Assembly (NCBI GenBank): GCA_013399875.1
Contig: VXAZ01007517.1
Coordinates: 1 to 64,000 of the forward strand
Direction of reading: 5' to 3'
DNA: 64,000 nucleotides
From: Gymnorhina tibicen
Lineage: Eukaryota > Chordata > Aves > Passeriformes > Artamidae
Shown here: positions 50,636-64,000 of the stretch, in pieces
Layout of the letters: each line of letters begins with the position of its first letter
How positions within the stretch are numbered: the stretch's first letter is position 1
The notes under the pieces: model-generated
Databases searched by the model: none
Told to the model about the DNA's origin: nothing
Seen by the model: only the letters and a program-made list of their open reading frames with translations
Program-made: the position numbers and the translations under genes

Positions 50636-53600
50636 GTAGGTTGTTAATATAGTGAGGACATTCTGTGAGACTTCTGTGTTAAGCAAAAAAATGTATCGGT
50701 ATCAGGCATCATATATACACATACATTTCTAAAAAGAATGCAAAAATAGGGTATTCAAGTTTAAAACAAATTGTAGGGGAATAAAAAAGGTTTTTTACAT
50801 TCACTTGGGTTCTGTATACAAGATGCAATTTGAATTATATCCTGTAGTCACAGGTATTTCCAAAATACTTTTCCATAGTGATCACTGTACTCTGCCCCAG
50901 AAGGTACTGTTTTCCAGTAAGCTGCTTTTGTTTTCAAGGAAGTCTTCATTCTGTGGTTAAAATAACAATTTATGATATTGAAGATATGCATTCTTTTATT
51001 GTAATTATAATTTCAGAAAAATTCCTAAATTTTTTTTCAAACAAATTAAATAGCATATGACTTTCTAAATTTGATCTAAGATTGAAGTGCTTGTTTCCAT
51101 AACATTTTTAAAGGATATATAAAACAAAAAGTCTTAATACCCAAGAATAGTCCTTGTTAACTCTAGCAGGTTTAATCTTAAATATAGTTAAGCCTAAATA
51201 GCTCTGTGCACATTTGGGGCCTTTAATTATTTCAGGAGATGGTCCTAAATATTATTGACCTGTTTATATTTAAAAAAAAAAATTGCTTTATCATGTTTCT
51301 GCTCTAAAGCAGAAATTTCATATTCATGCAGTTTTTAAATATGCCAGGTAGGTTTTCTTATATTTCAGATCCAGTTTTAGTAAGGCAAGAGAAATATTTT
51401 TTTTAAAGAATATTTCCTTTTGCTATTAATCTCTAAGTTTACAGCACTGAATTGCTTCTTATTACTAATATTATTTTAATTAAATCAGTGGAGCATGTTT
51501 AATCTTACGTATCTTGCAGATGGGTAGAAATTGCGGGAATTGTATGTACTCTAACAGTATTCTTTTCAAAACTAAGGAAAATTAGCCCTAAGGAAGGTAA
51601 TTAAAAAAAAAAAATTATTACAAGATGGCTTAATATATGGGGGAGAAACAACAGAAGGAAAAACACACCCTTCAGTGTTAAGACATGGTAGTTGTTATTT
51701 GGTAACTAAGTGTGATTAGTGACTTCAAATATACTGCATACCAACACAGAGTTTTTCTCAGTGTTGTTTTTCATAAAATAATCAGAAAAATTATTTACTT
51801 TAACAAAACTGATGCTAGGAAGTCCAAAATCAGGTTTTTGCATTGATCCTGTCCAATATTTGATTTTAAAGAGGAGACTCAAAACATCCCATGTTCAATT
51901 AAAAAAAAGTAAAAATTGAGGCTACTCAGTAGTGCAGGTTTTCTTAATTTTCCTTAATGCCACAGCAAGTAAATATTATTTACAAAATGTGCTGTCTTAA
52001 GTGTTTATTTTGTAATATAACTTGTCCTGAGCTACTTGTAGGGTGTCAGTGAATCCTGAGCAGCTGTGTTTCACTCTAGGTACAGTTTCATTATATTGGT
52101 AGATAGCGATAATAAATATAGGTATTTAATACAGTGCACATATTTAAGGTCTCTAGATAGAATAGATTTAAGTCATAAAAGTTTTTATCCTGCTTTATCT
52201 GAAGAACCTCCATAGAACACAAATTTTAGTTGTGTATCTACTTAAGAAAATCAGCATAGCTTTTTCTGGCACAGGAGAGTAAGCCTTTTTCTTGTAGCAA
52301 AGGTCAGTTTCAGAGTTTTGTCCAAAGCCCTCAGCACAGAGAGCACATGCTGCAATCTTGCAGCAGTATCCAGGGTGATCTAATTAGCATGATGGTTTGC
52401 ACAGGGAAGCAGAAACCCCTACGCTTTTGCAGTTTGAGAAGTGCTGATGAAAGGTGCTATCTAAACCTGAAATATTTCTAGTGTTACTAGAATAAAAGTG
52501 TATTGAAAGTGCCCTTCTGCCAAGTATAAATTGTACTTGCCCTAATAGCCACTTTAAAAATTCTTCCTGGTTATTTATTTATTTTTTTAGAGTTCTGACC
52601 TGTATGTATATATGAATTGAATTACACAGATAAGCACTTAAACAAATGGTATTCATGCATATTGAGGCAAATGGAAAACAAGTTTAATTTTTTATGTGCC
52701 AAGGTTTCAGCTTCTTTGTAACTCCCATCAGTGTGTTGAAAAGGTTGAATTTCAGTTAAAATATAGCCGTGAAGACTAATAGATGGCAGAACACATTTTG
52801 CCCTTATGTTTTCAGTTTTTGCAGGCAACAAAAATAGCTGCAAAAAATGCAAAGGTGAGCATGTTCTAGCTTGAATGACTGAACAAAGTAACAACTGAAA
52901 GCAGCAAACATACCATATAAATGACTGTATGTACTTACAGTCTCTGTTCTTTTATAATAAAGTAATTCATACTCCATTTTAAAGGTTTAGGTACACGGTA
53001 ATAAATTACTGCAGCTTAATAGGTAGCCAAGAATTAGATCAACTATGGCAGCTTTCCAGATGCCTTCTTCTGGTTTATAACAACTGTAAGGGAATTGGAT
53101 TATTTGGAGAGGGGGGAAGAGGAGTAAGCTAATGCAAATTATCTTCTGGGGTTTGTGAGCTTTGCTTGTGTGTGAAAATGCAGCTCAGCTGGTTCATGGT
53201 AACTTGTTATGCTGCAGTAATTTAGCTGAGTAAGAAACCCTGAAAGATGGAAAAATAACAATTCATCATGTAGCATTGTATTAACATTTATATGGCTCAC
53301 TGAGCCAGAGCCTGTAGAGCTGGTCTCAAAGCTTGAGATTTCTTTCAACTGTTGCCTTAATTTGCTCTTCTGGTTTCTTATTCTCAATCTCCTTGCCTAG
53401 TTGGTCCAGTATCTTTTCCTTCTGGCTTCTCCTCTAGTATGTCTTCCTTCCCAGTTTCCAGGCAACATTTATCTCCTGCTTCCCTCCCCCTCCTAAGTAT
53501 GTTTCTGTTTCTACTTGTACTGTGTGATGTTCCCATCATCAGCTTACTATTCCAGTCTTTTTGCCCCACAGTCACATACACCTTCTACAGCCTAACTTTT

Positions 53601-55385
53601 CTTCAGATCTGCTTTCTTCTCATCCTCAGTCCCACTGAAAGCACTTGCCAGTTTTTCTTGCAGTCTCTTTGTTGGCTCCCTTTGTCTGACCTTTCTCTCT
53701 ACCTCTTTCTCCTTTTTTCTCTTTTCCTCTCCCTAGTCTACTTCTTGTGTTTGGCTTTTGTCTCCTCTGCACTTGAAATAGAAAACTTCCTTTCCACATT
53801 GCCTCACGGGCCTTTCCAACACAAGGTGGAATCTTGGACAGCAGTTTCAGAGTCTTTTTTTGACATGGCACACTGAAGTTCAATTGCAGGCACAACCTTA
53901 ATCAACCATCTCAGATGTGCTGTGTATGGTCAGGAGTTTGTAAGTTTTCAGCTATGAGACTGTAGCAGATCTGTACTGAACTTGGATGAACTGTGATTTT
54001 GCAAAGATTTTTAGTTCAGTCCAGGACTGTGAAAATGAAGGTCTCTTGTTGCTGGCGTATTTGGTTTGAGTACATGAAAGCATTAACTTCTCAAAGAGGT
54101 AGCAAGATTGTTTTGGTAAGGATAAAGCACCTTTCTTTGCCAGTATTTCTGAAATGGCATTGTTTAGACAAAAGTTCTATTAAAACTTTTGTCTAAGCAA
54201 GTTCCTGCCATGAAAAATATTAGCCAAGTTGTTAATGTTACGAGAAAACAAATTAGTGTCTTAAAATGGGAAGTTTCAGATGACCTTTATATTGGGCCAT
54301 GCTGCCAGCTTTAATAGGAAGGTACTTGAAAAGGATAAAGGTTATGGAAGTACTAATGCTGACCTTTCCTTTTTAAGTTGAAGTAGTCAATAGTAATAAT
54401 CAATTTTCCAAATTCAGCTTAACAAAGATAGTTATTAAAATATCCATAATCTTGGTTTGGTTCATGAGTATAATAATGTTTCAGTGTTTAAAACGGGCAC
54501 TCTAGTTTAATATTTCACTAGTATGCAGCAGATACTAGAATTTAACATTTCTGAAAACTTTCTATTGTTCTCCTAATTTGTCCTAGACTGCTCATCGCCC
54601 TGCTGAATGATGCTGTGCAGGATAACCAGTCCTTCGCTAATACACTGTTATCCAAAGCCTCTAGCCTAATTTGGCTTTCAGAAACACTGATAGCAGTAAA
54701 CTAGTAAAACTGACATTTTTAATTTCTCACCTAATTTTCCTATCTCTGCTCTGCTTCTCATCTTCTTGGCCTATTCCCTCTTTATAATATCTTTTCAAAA
54801 CACTTCTCACTTCTTTGAGAGCCATAATTCTCATAGGGAATTTTAAGTAGTCATTTTTTTCCTACAGGTGAGGGGTTCACAAACGAGGAAGTTCAGAAAC
54901 AGCTGAACAGCAACATAAATTACTTTGTGAACCCTTAAACAACAACTGATTGCCTCTAGACTTTTTCCTGAAATGAGTGTCACTGTCTGACTAATAATTT
55001 ATGGTGGAAAAAAATTTATCAAATAATTTAGTGGCAATGTTTTTAGAATCATTTATTCTATAAGGTGACAGTGTAATCTAATCTTATAAATTTCATATTT
55101 GTCCCAAAGCCTGAAGCCAGGCATTTAAAAGAGTACTGCAGTATTACTGTGAGAAGTCTAGTGTGAAATGTTGAAAGACATGGACGTTGGTGAAATTACT
55201 TGCTAGTGGTATGTTTATACCCACTTAGATTTACTTAAAAGCATGTGTGGTTATCACAGTAATTGTCTTTGTCATAACGATTGCTGTAATTATTGTGATC
55301 GCATCTGTTGTTGCCCAGCTGTAGTTGGGGATAGGTTTTATTCAGTTGACACTGTGTAATTAGGGTCTTTTTATTTCTTCTTCAG
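50636..55385 (+). other. Intron 12 (possible splice decoy, no gene)
   Basis: AT-rich. The interval 53380-53870 is strongly pyrimidine-biased on the + strand, giving meaningless long frames. At 54867 there is a strong acceptor joined directly to a donor-like sequence and followed by a nested inverted repeat. No transposon is recognised. It ends with tttttatttcttcttcag. Confidence 0.65.
54873..54934. repeat. Nested inverted repeat behind a strong 3' splice site
   Basis: GGGTTCACAAA (54873-54883) is repeated in inverse as TTTGTGAACCC (54924-54934). Inside, GTTCAG (54891-54896) pairs with CTGAAC (54903-54908). Six bases upstream, tttttttcctacag|gtgagg (junction 54867/54868) is both a good acceptor and a good donor. 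It could be an RNA hairpin, a palindromic ancient repeat or a splicing element. Confidence 0.7.
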
Positions 55386-55622
55386 TTGGCAGTTCTGCAA
55401 GTAGTAGTGCCACAAGGAGAGATTCTCTATCTACTAGCTCTGACTTGTACAAAAGATCTAGTAGCAGCCTAGCACCCATAGGGCAGCCATTTTACAATAG
55501 TCTGGGATTTTCCTCCTCTCCAAGTCCAATAGGCATGCCTCTGCCAAGCCAAACGCCAGGACATTCACTTACGCCACCGCCATCACTTTCATCACATGGA
55601 TCCTCATCCAGTTTGCATTTAG
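55386..55622 (+). CDS. PUM2: PUM2 exon 13
   Basis: The acceptor is atttcttcttcag and the donor gtaaaa is at 55623. It covers residues 572-650 plus one base: [16 protein letters not shown], then [52 protein letters not shown] and SSSLHLG. It is Ser/Pro-rich with several Ser-Pro and Thr-Pro sites. It is conserved with PUM1, which shows it is functional linker sequence rather than drift. Confidence 0.97.
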
Positions 55623-56832
55623 GTAAAAAAACAAAAACAAAAAACCAAAAAAACACTTTTTGTTTGTATGTGTGTATGTATTTCTATGTGTAAAATATAT
55701 GTTGCATAAGAGATGTCACATTACCTTTGCTGTTAAACAGTATTGTAATGAAGAGGGGCCATTCCTGAAAGGTGAAGAGCATGTTCAGATGCTCATTGAT
55801 TTGACAGTGGAGGGCACTCAGCTTTTGGCAGTATCGGGCCAACAACTTATTTTTCTTCCCTTGCAGAAGCCTAATAGAGAACCCAGTAAAAATTATTGGT
55901 CCTTTTTCTATTATGTTTCCACAGTATGACAAGCAAAGGTGCATTATTTTTGTTTCTCCTCCACTGTGTTACCACTTTAAGGACATTTTAGATGATGTGT
56001 TTAACGGTGAAGTGACTTTCATTAATGCCCCTTGCCACGATAAAGTAGAAAAGTGAGCAGTGTTCACAATGTAAAATGTATTGAAAGGTGGTTTTTGAAT
56101 TAGTCAACCTCATGGCCCAGATACTTTGCCAGGAAGGCAGTAGTTTATCATCAGGCTGGTGGAAGGAAAAAAAAACAAAAAAAGGCATTTGTCAAAGAAA
56201 TAGCAAAGGCATTGTCAGTGATGGCTCTCTGTTATCAGATGTATTTTTTAAGGAATGCTGAAAACAATTTCTTAAATTTTTTTTGGCTAGTTAGATGACA
56301 TGGGAGCTCAACCTTTCTTTAAATAAAAAATTAAAATAAAATTAAATTAACAATCTAAAGAAACCCCACCACAGTGTATAGTATATTTTAGAAGATAATG
56401 CCTCTAACCTGAGGTTACCTAATAATTTTTTTCTTTCCTGCTGCAAATATTTGCAGTCATTTAATTTGGATGCTAAAAATCATACAGTGAAACTGGATGT
56501 AATACAAGATTGAGTTGCCTGTTGCTCCAGTAACTATTCAGTGCACAGTCCCATGCTTGCAATAGGCAGCCTACTCCTCTATACGTCTCTTAGTGCAAAT
56601 AAAACAGAAAAAAAAAATTTAAAATGCCTACCAGAATACACCTTAAGTAAGAAATGTGTGAATGATTTGTATAACAAGGTTAAATAATTAAAATATATTA
56701 CATTTGCAGTACAGTATCCCCTTCAAGGTTAAGTGCTGAATACCCGAAGTAAAACTGGGCAAGGGGATGTTTCAGCACGTTTTATTTTTTTTTACTTACC
56801 TTTTTTCCTTTTTCAGGTCTACAAAGTGCACC

Positions 56833-56870
56833 TTTGGGCTGAGACCAAGCATGGAAAGTTTCAGCCCAAA
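56833..56870. repeat. 10-base inverted repeat after a strong intronic acceptor
   Basis: TTTGGGCTGA (56833-56842) and TCAGCCCAAA (56861-56870) are perfect inverse copies with an 18-base loop. They lie 17 bases after ccttttttcctttttcag (ending 56816), the best-looking acceptor in intron 13. If exon 13 were spliced here, the frame would read GLQSAPLG and stop. Confidence 0.65.
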
Positions 56871-59800
56871 TGGAGGCTTTTGAGAAAGTTCTGAACATCT
56901 GACAATGGGGTTATCATGGAAATCTTTTTCTTTCTTTCTTTTCAAAGTACTCTCACCATAGTTTTCATATTGCTGAAAACTATACTTAAACCAAATTTTG
57001 GAAGGCATTATCTAAAATTTAAAACATCCAAAGTTTTGTTTATTTCACATTTGATAAATGGTAAAAGACTTTTTTTTCAGTTACAAGAAAATAGGCTGTG
57101 ATCAGTATAGAGGATTGCCTCTATCAGCAGAATTTGTTTAAATACTGACTTTGACCCATTTTGAACTGTTTGGCAGTGTGAACTAAGCCTAATAGCTTGT
57201 TAAAATCATGTACTAGATCAGTGTGTAACTGCCAGAATATACAGTTGTACTCTGAAAATTGACACAAGCTTGTTGGCTTCCATTGTGTCCTCTTCGTCTT
57301 CCAAGTGAAGTGGACCTTGATTACTGATAAACTTTTTGCTACATTACAAAATCAGCCTGAAATTTGGAAATTGAGGTCTTTTGGATATTTACTTTCACAA
57401 AAAAATCCAGAAAAATGCAGTATTTTTTTTAGCTTTTCTGCCCTGTGCTATATTTTTGCACAGTTACATTCAAAGTGCACCATCTCAGAGTTCAAGACTA
57501 TTTCTGCAGTTAATTGTCTGTCTTGTTATATTTATTCTGGTGTGTTCATCAGCCACTCTTGGAAGCATGTTTTGTTCTCACATACAAAAAAAACAATAAA
57601 AAATAAAAGCTTTCTCACCAAATGAGAAGTTATACCTGAAATCAGCAGGGAGTGTATTTTAAGAAGGGTATGTTTATCATGTAGTCACTTTTCAGAGTAG
57701 AACATTCTAAGTTCATGTCTGCATGCAGTTTCCATTGGTATTTTGATAATGCCTGTCAAATGCAGCTCTCCCTCCACCTTCCAAACTTGTCCTGCCTGCT
57801 TGTATCAACAGGTTCAGCTAAGTTTAACTCCTGTTTTAAAATGGGCATCAAACTCGGTTGCTCCTGTTTCAGCCACGAGAATCTAGAGCACAACACTGGG
57901 AAAGGGTGCATGGTTTTATAACCCCTTTGTCAGACACTGCTGCAATTTGTAGCTTAAAAGAAAAATTGCCCTTTTACAATAAATTTGTGATATTTTACTG
58001 TTTTTATCTCTTCTCACCAACTTTTATCCAACATTCTAAAATAGCAATGTGCTAATGACTTTGTGCTAGTGTCAGTTTTCCTGTATTTGAAGGGATTTGT
58101 CAGTTGTCTGTAACTGCTTCTTTACTGTAATCAGTTGGAGCAGGAAGGTCATGAATTTGAACTACCCTTTCACTCCCAAGTACAAGGAACTGCAAGAGGA
58201 AGTGTTCTTCCATTGTCAAACAAAGTCCTTTTAGATAGGTAGTCCTTACCATGTTTGATGGTACATTGCAGCATTTTAAGAGTAGAGTTTTGGTGTAGAG
58301 TAGGATTTCTAAAATCTGGGCTTTTGGAGGTGATTCTTTTCTGTGTGTTATGAGCCAAGCTTGTTAGCAGTTCAGATGTTTAACTTTCAGAGATGGTCAT
58401 TCTGGGTAAGAGTAAAGGCCCCTTGGCAAGGCAGTATGGGCAGCTTTGCATTGCCTCTGCTGTGTGCCTCCTCTGCAGGGCGTCAGTAAAACAGGCATAA
58501 TAAACACTTGCATTGATTCCTATAAAATATACCTAGATATGCGTAACTCTGTTTTCCATATGAAGATTAAACTTTTAGCTGAGGATGAGATGAAGCTACT
58601 TTTTTACAGATGAAAAAATACTCTGTAGAAATGAAGTTCAAAGCATTTATATACATGTACATGCGTTACTAGAAAATACTGATGACATGTGTAAATAAGT
58701 TACTATGCAGTAGATATGTTTTGTCTTATTAGAAATAATTGAAAAAATACTTTGATAAATACTAACAGACTAATGCTGTCAAAATAAATATGCCTAGATC
58801 TAGTTTTTAATGTTTTTTCATGTTCTCCTTAACATTAAATATGCTACCTGTGTTAAGGAGTCAGTAATTTAACATGCTTTGTGTCCTTGAAACTTAGGCT
58901 GTGTTTTAGATGATCTATATCCCCTTTATATCTCTGTACCTTTTCCTCCTTATGGATTAAACATGGGGATTTAGGTTCAATTAAACTGTAAAACAGCTTC
59001 ATAGTACTCAGTGCTTTGGAGATCTTTGTTTTAGGAGATCAGAAGTGATAGCTAATTGACTATCTGAAGAATGAACTGCACACTTCATTCCCCGAGAGTT
59101 TGGAATTGTGTGGCTATACTAATGTCTAATAAGTATTTTAATTTTTCAGTGCCTTATTCAGTAGGGTATGTTCCCCAAATAACTTATAAGACCTAGGCTG
59201 TTACTTTCCTAGTTTGGAGAAGAAAATAGGCTATTGTACTCACAGTTATGTCTGCATGTAATAAGTACCTAAGACAATATGCTTCTATTTTGGGAGTTTT
59301 ACTGTTTTTCAAATCTGCAGGGTTGCCACTGAGCCATAACATCACTGTAATTAAAGATTAAATGAGAATGAAAGCTAATTACTTATTAAATACTCCTTTT
59401 TATAATAGTGTCCAGTGTTTTACAAGGTTCTGCTTTCTGTGTGCTTCTGAGTTCACAGGCACAATGGATGTGCTTTCTTAATACAGCCTTCCTGTGTTAC
59501 TGTCCTGCTTAATGTGATTGTCTGAAATAGTTTCACAGGCCAGATGGGGAGCCTCCCAGTTGCAGCATAGTTGTCTTACAAGTCTTAAAAAGTGATGGTT
59601 CCCAAATTAGACTGAAAAAAGTCTTGATAATTCTAAGCAGGAAATGTATATTATACATATGTAGCATATTTGTTAAAAGCTACCAGGTTTCTTAATTTCT
59701 ATTTTAGTTGCTGGATAAATTGTTGCATTTAATTTATAGAGATGAAGGCTCAGTTAAAAAAAAAACAAAGCTGAAACAATTCCTGATTCACATGTGCAGT

Positions 59801-59943
59801 TCTGTGACTGTGTATGTTGACTGTGAGCATATGATCAAAACTGCCCTATTAGTTTCTGGCACAGAATTGAGCATGTGATCAGTGGAGCAATAGAGATGCT
59901 GCAACAGGAAAGTAGCCTATAACTTCCTTTCAGATGGGCTCTG

Positions 59944-59957
59944 GTGCCCTCTCGTGA
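59944..59957 (-). promoter_or_regulatory. Weak CTCF-like motif
   Basis: GTGCCCTCTCGTGA resembles the reverse CTCF consensus GCGCCCTCTAGTGG with three differences. It is a single motif, with no other support. Confidence 0.2.
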
Positions 59958-60605
59958 TATTAAATAGTGTTACTCCACAGTTTGTACAGGGAAGCCAGGA
60001 TTGCACTCATGTATTTACATAATCCAGATGAGAAATGCCATCATTTCAGCTGCATAACTTTTTTTGTTCTTTAGAAGGCCATTCCTGGAGGAGAAATTAC
60101 AGCAGAGCATCACTCTGCATACTGCTTCACCTGCAGAACATTGGGGGTTTTTTTTTTCCTTTTGTTTGTTAGTACCATGTTGCTGTCAGTTCTTTTCTGG
60201 CAATAGTGTTTGTCAATGGAAACTAAAACTGATAGTTACAAAAATTTGATTTTTCTGGCTGTAAAGAATTAAGAAGCTTTAATTTAAAAGAAAACCTAGT
60301 GGTTTTTAAAAGGTATTGTGGGGCATAAAGTATTTATTGATGCTTATCACAGAATTTTGAAGACTAATTATAAAATAAATACTAATTATTTCTATTTTAG
60401 GGCATAATACCATACAGTGCAATAAATGTGATGCTTGATGTGTCTTGCAGAGCACTAACATCTCAGATTCTGGTACTGGAATTTGACCTTTTGAGAAAGA
60501 TGACTTTACCATTAATACATTGCCAGTCCACTGTAACACTGTTGTTGCCTGGCCTTATAAATACTTGGAATCAAAAGAAGGCTTGGCTGGGGCACAGTCA
60601 GCTGT

Positions 60606-60657
60606 TTCCATTTTTCTTTTTTCTTTTTTTTCTTCTTCTTTTTTTTCCTTTTTTTAA
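60606..60657 (+). repeat. Polypyrimidine tract
   Basis: A run of T with scattered C, followed by aaaattaag. It has simple-sequence character. There is no AG followed by an exon-like segment in frame with PUM2 nearby. Confidence 0.75.
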
Positions 60658-61902
60658 AATTAAGTTTGTAATAGAGCACCATTCAAACAGCACATACTGC
60701 AATTTGTATTAAATTCAAATGTAGGTATTTATTCTGTTGATTTTGAAAGGGCTTTAATTACAACGTCACTTTCTAGACAGGGAAACAAAATGCTTTGCTT
60801 TTCCAATTCAAAGTCAATACTTTTAGGGAGTGTTTGGTTTTTTCTTTGCTTAGTTTGGTTTTAGTAGTAGAAGTGAGGTTTCTGTGTGGGAATTGTCTTT
60901 GAATATTTCTGCTTGTAGTATAGTAAGAGTATCCCTCCAAAAAATCATACAGCAGTTGGGAAAGATGCTTTGGATGCCTTTTATGATAATTGCTGCCTGT
61001 TGTAAAGTGGAGGGGAGAGGCCTGCTGGAGGAGTTCAGAGTGACACGAACTGATCAGAGTGTAGGGTACGAGGAGAAATGCACAGGACTGGGGGTGACAA
61101 GAGCTGTAGGTGGAATCACTAGCAAAAAGGAGTAGGCCCTAGACGTAGGAAGGCAATTCAGTTCTTAGAAAGTAAGGAAGGATGAAGTGTTAGAGTGATG
61201 AGTGTTTGTGCAGCGAGGAAAGGACTTCATGTTTCTTGAAAGGAGCTTCAATTTGATATATCTGTGGTTGTTTGAGAATTAAGTAGAGTATTCTTAATTA
61301 CCTGGTTTGAAATTTGACATATTTAGTGCTTAGAAGAGGTACCAGATTGAAAGCTTGGGATGCTGAAGTCATCAAATAACCTGCAGGACAGGTACAGCAC
61401 GACAAGAGGCACCACATGTGCCTCCCCAAAAACGCCCTTAACACGCTGTAAGTTGAAAAGGTATCTCAGTAGGGACTGAAGGGTAGTTCAGATTTCATGG
61501 TCTATTTTGACACAATTGGCTAACTTCAAGACTACTAACAAGGGTATAAGCCAGTATAACTCATGACGTGGAAATATGCCCACTAAGCTTAAGGCCCACC
61601 CAGTTCTAAAGTTTCTGTAAGGCTGAGTGGGTGCTCACTTTACCTGCCTTGATATATCCTTCTAATGACATTTCTTTTCCTGGTGCCCTTCACATAAAAT
61701 AAAAACGAGGAGGAGAATGGTTTTATTTATTGCAAGATAAAGCTATCTAACTCCTCCAACCATAATGAGGTAAATATAAGTAACAAGACAACAACTGTTG
61801 TTTTCTTTGGCTCCAGGGTGTATCCGTAGTTTTAGTCCACTTGCTGTTTTGCTGTTGCTTATTTTCCTCATGGCTGTTACTGACAGAGCTGCTTCCTTGT
61901 AG

Positions 61903-62170
61903 GAGGACTGACAAATGGTAGTGGTCGCTATATTTCTGCAGCCCCCGGAGCCGAAGCCAAGTATCGCAGTGCGGCGAGCACCTCCAGTCTCTTTAGCTCC
62001 ACCAGCCAGCTCTTCCCTCCTTCGCGCCTCCGCTACAGTAGGTCTGACATTATGCCTTCTGGACGCAGCCGATTGCTGGAGGATTTCAGAAACAATCGTT
62101 TCCCTAATCTTCAACTAAGGGACCTTGTTGGACATATTGTTGAATTTTCCCAAGACCAGCATGGTTCTAG
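61903..62170 (+). CDS. PUM2: PUM2 exon 14 (start of the Pumilio homology domain)
   Basis: The acceptor is cttccttgtag, a TAGGAG tandem, and the donor gtaatt is at 62171. It covers residues 651-739 plus two bases of codon 740. It begins [20 protein letters not shown] and [18 protein letters not shown]. It then enters the Pumilio homology domain: [20 protein letters not shown], the [16 protein letters not shown] helix pair and the first part of repeat 1. GC content is higher than in the other exons. Puf repeats are three-helix units that each contact one RNA base. Confidence 0.98.

Positions 62171-64000
<1,830 letters not shown>

Larger units (their letters stand above)
55623..61902 (+). other. 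Intron 13 (no gene)
   Basis: About 6.3 kb of AT-rich intron. It holds a strong cryptic acceptor with an inverted repeat (56816-56870), a pyrimidine tract (60606-60657) and a CTCF-like motif (59944-59957). Frames at 55660-55926 and elsewhere have no recognisable protein. It ends with gctgcttccttgtag. Confidence 0.65.

Noticed and set aside
53439..53876. 145-codon plus-strand frame rich in Leu, Ser and Phe
   Set aside because: The DNA is pyrimidine-rich, which gives such residues and few stops. No family resemblance and no splice context in frame with PUM2.
55660..55926. Possible alternative exon in intron 13 (89-codon frame)
   Set aside because: The frame starts in simple sequence, no acceptor leads into it in PUM2 phase, and the peptide resembles nothing I know.

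Overview
The window is vertebrate nuclear DNA, almost certainly from a bird. It holds a single multi-exon gene with canonical GT-AG introns, several 5'-truncated CR1 LINE copies in both orientations (the dominant avian retroposon), and LTRs of avian endogenous-retrovirus type. One of these LTRs begins like LTRs I associate with songbird genomes, so a passerine or other neoavian host is likely but not proven.

The gene is PUM2 (Pumilio RNA-binding family member 2), read on the + strand from a GC/CpG-rich promoter at the left edge to beyond the right edge. A non-coding exon ends at base 42. It is followed by a roughly 22-kb first intron, then the exon carrying the standard ATG (22535) and thirteen further coding exons up to 62844. 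The fourteen coding segments join to exactly 783 codons with no stop and with every junction phase consistent. They encode the whole low-complexity N-terminal region, Pumilio repeat 1 and most of repeat 2. The other repeats, the C-terminus and the 3' UTR lie outside the window.

The most interesting item is in intron 1. The segment 5067-5418 has a good acceptor and a good donor and an open 113-codon frame. Its predicted peptide resembles the N-terminus of the paralogue PUM1 at both ends, and it splices in frame into the standard PUM2 start exon. I read it as an alternative, PUM1-like first coding exon of PUM2, or possibly a relic of one.

Intron 10 (38580-49205) is the accessory-rich part. It carries an intronless, disabled, antisense copy of the USP28 deubiquitinase coding region (about 38600-41233). 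A 1.2-kb LTR (39540-40742) with a GGTC target duplication splits this copy. The copy abuts, head to head, a 1.5-kb CR1 that retains a degenerate reverse transcriptase reading. A 561-base assembly gap (46298-46858) next to a G-run lies further downstream. Other CR1 pieces are at 7.3, 19.8, 27.9 and 45.1 kb, and a sense-oriented solo-LTR-like element is at about 19 kb. The remaining intronic DNA is AT-rich and shows no other gene I can support.

Two intronic spots (54867 and 56816) combine an excellent 3' splice site with an adjacent inverted repeat. Two exon starts (exons 8 and 14) have NAGNAG tandem acceptors.
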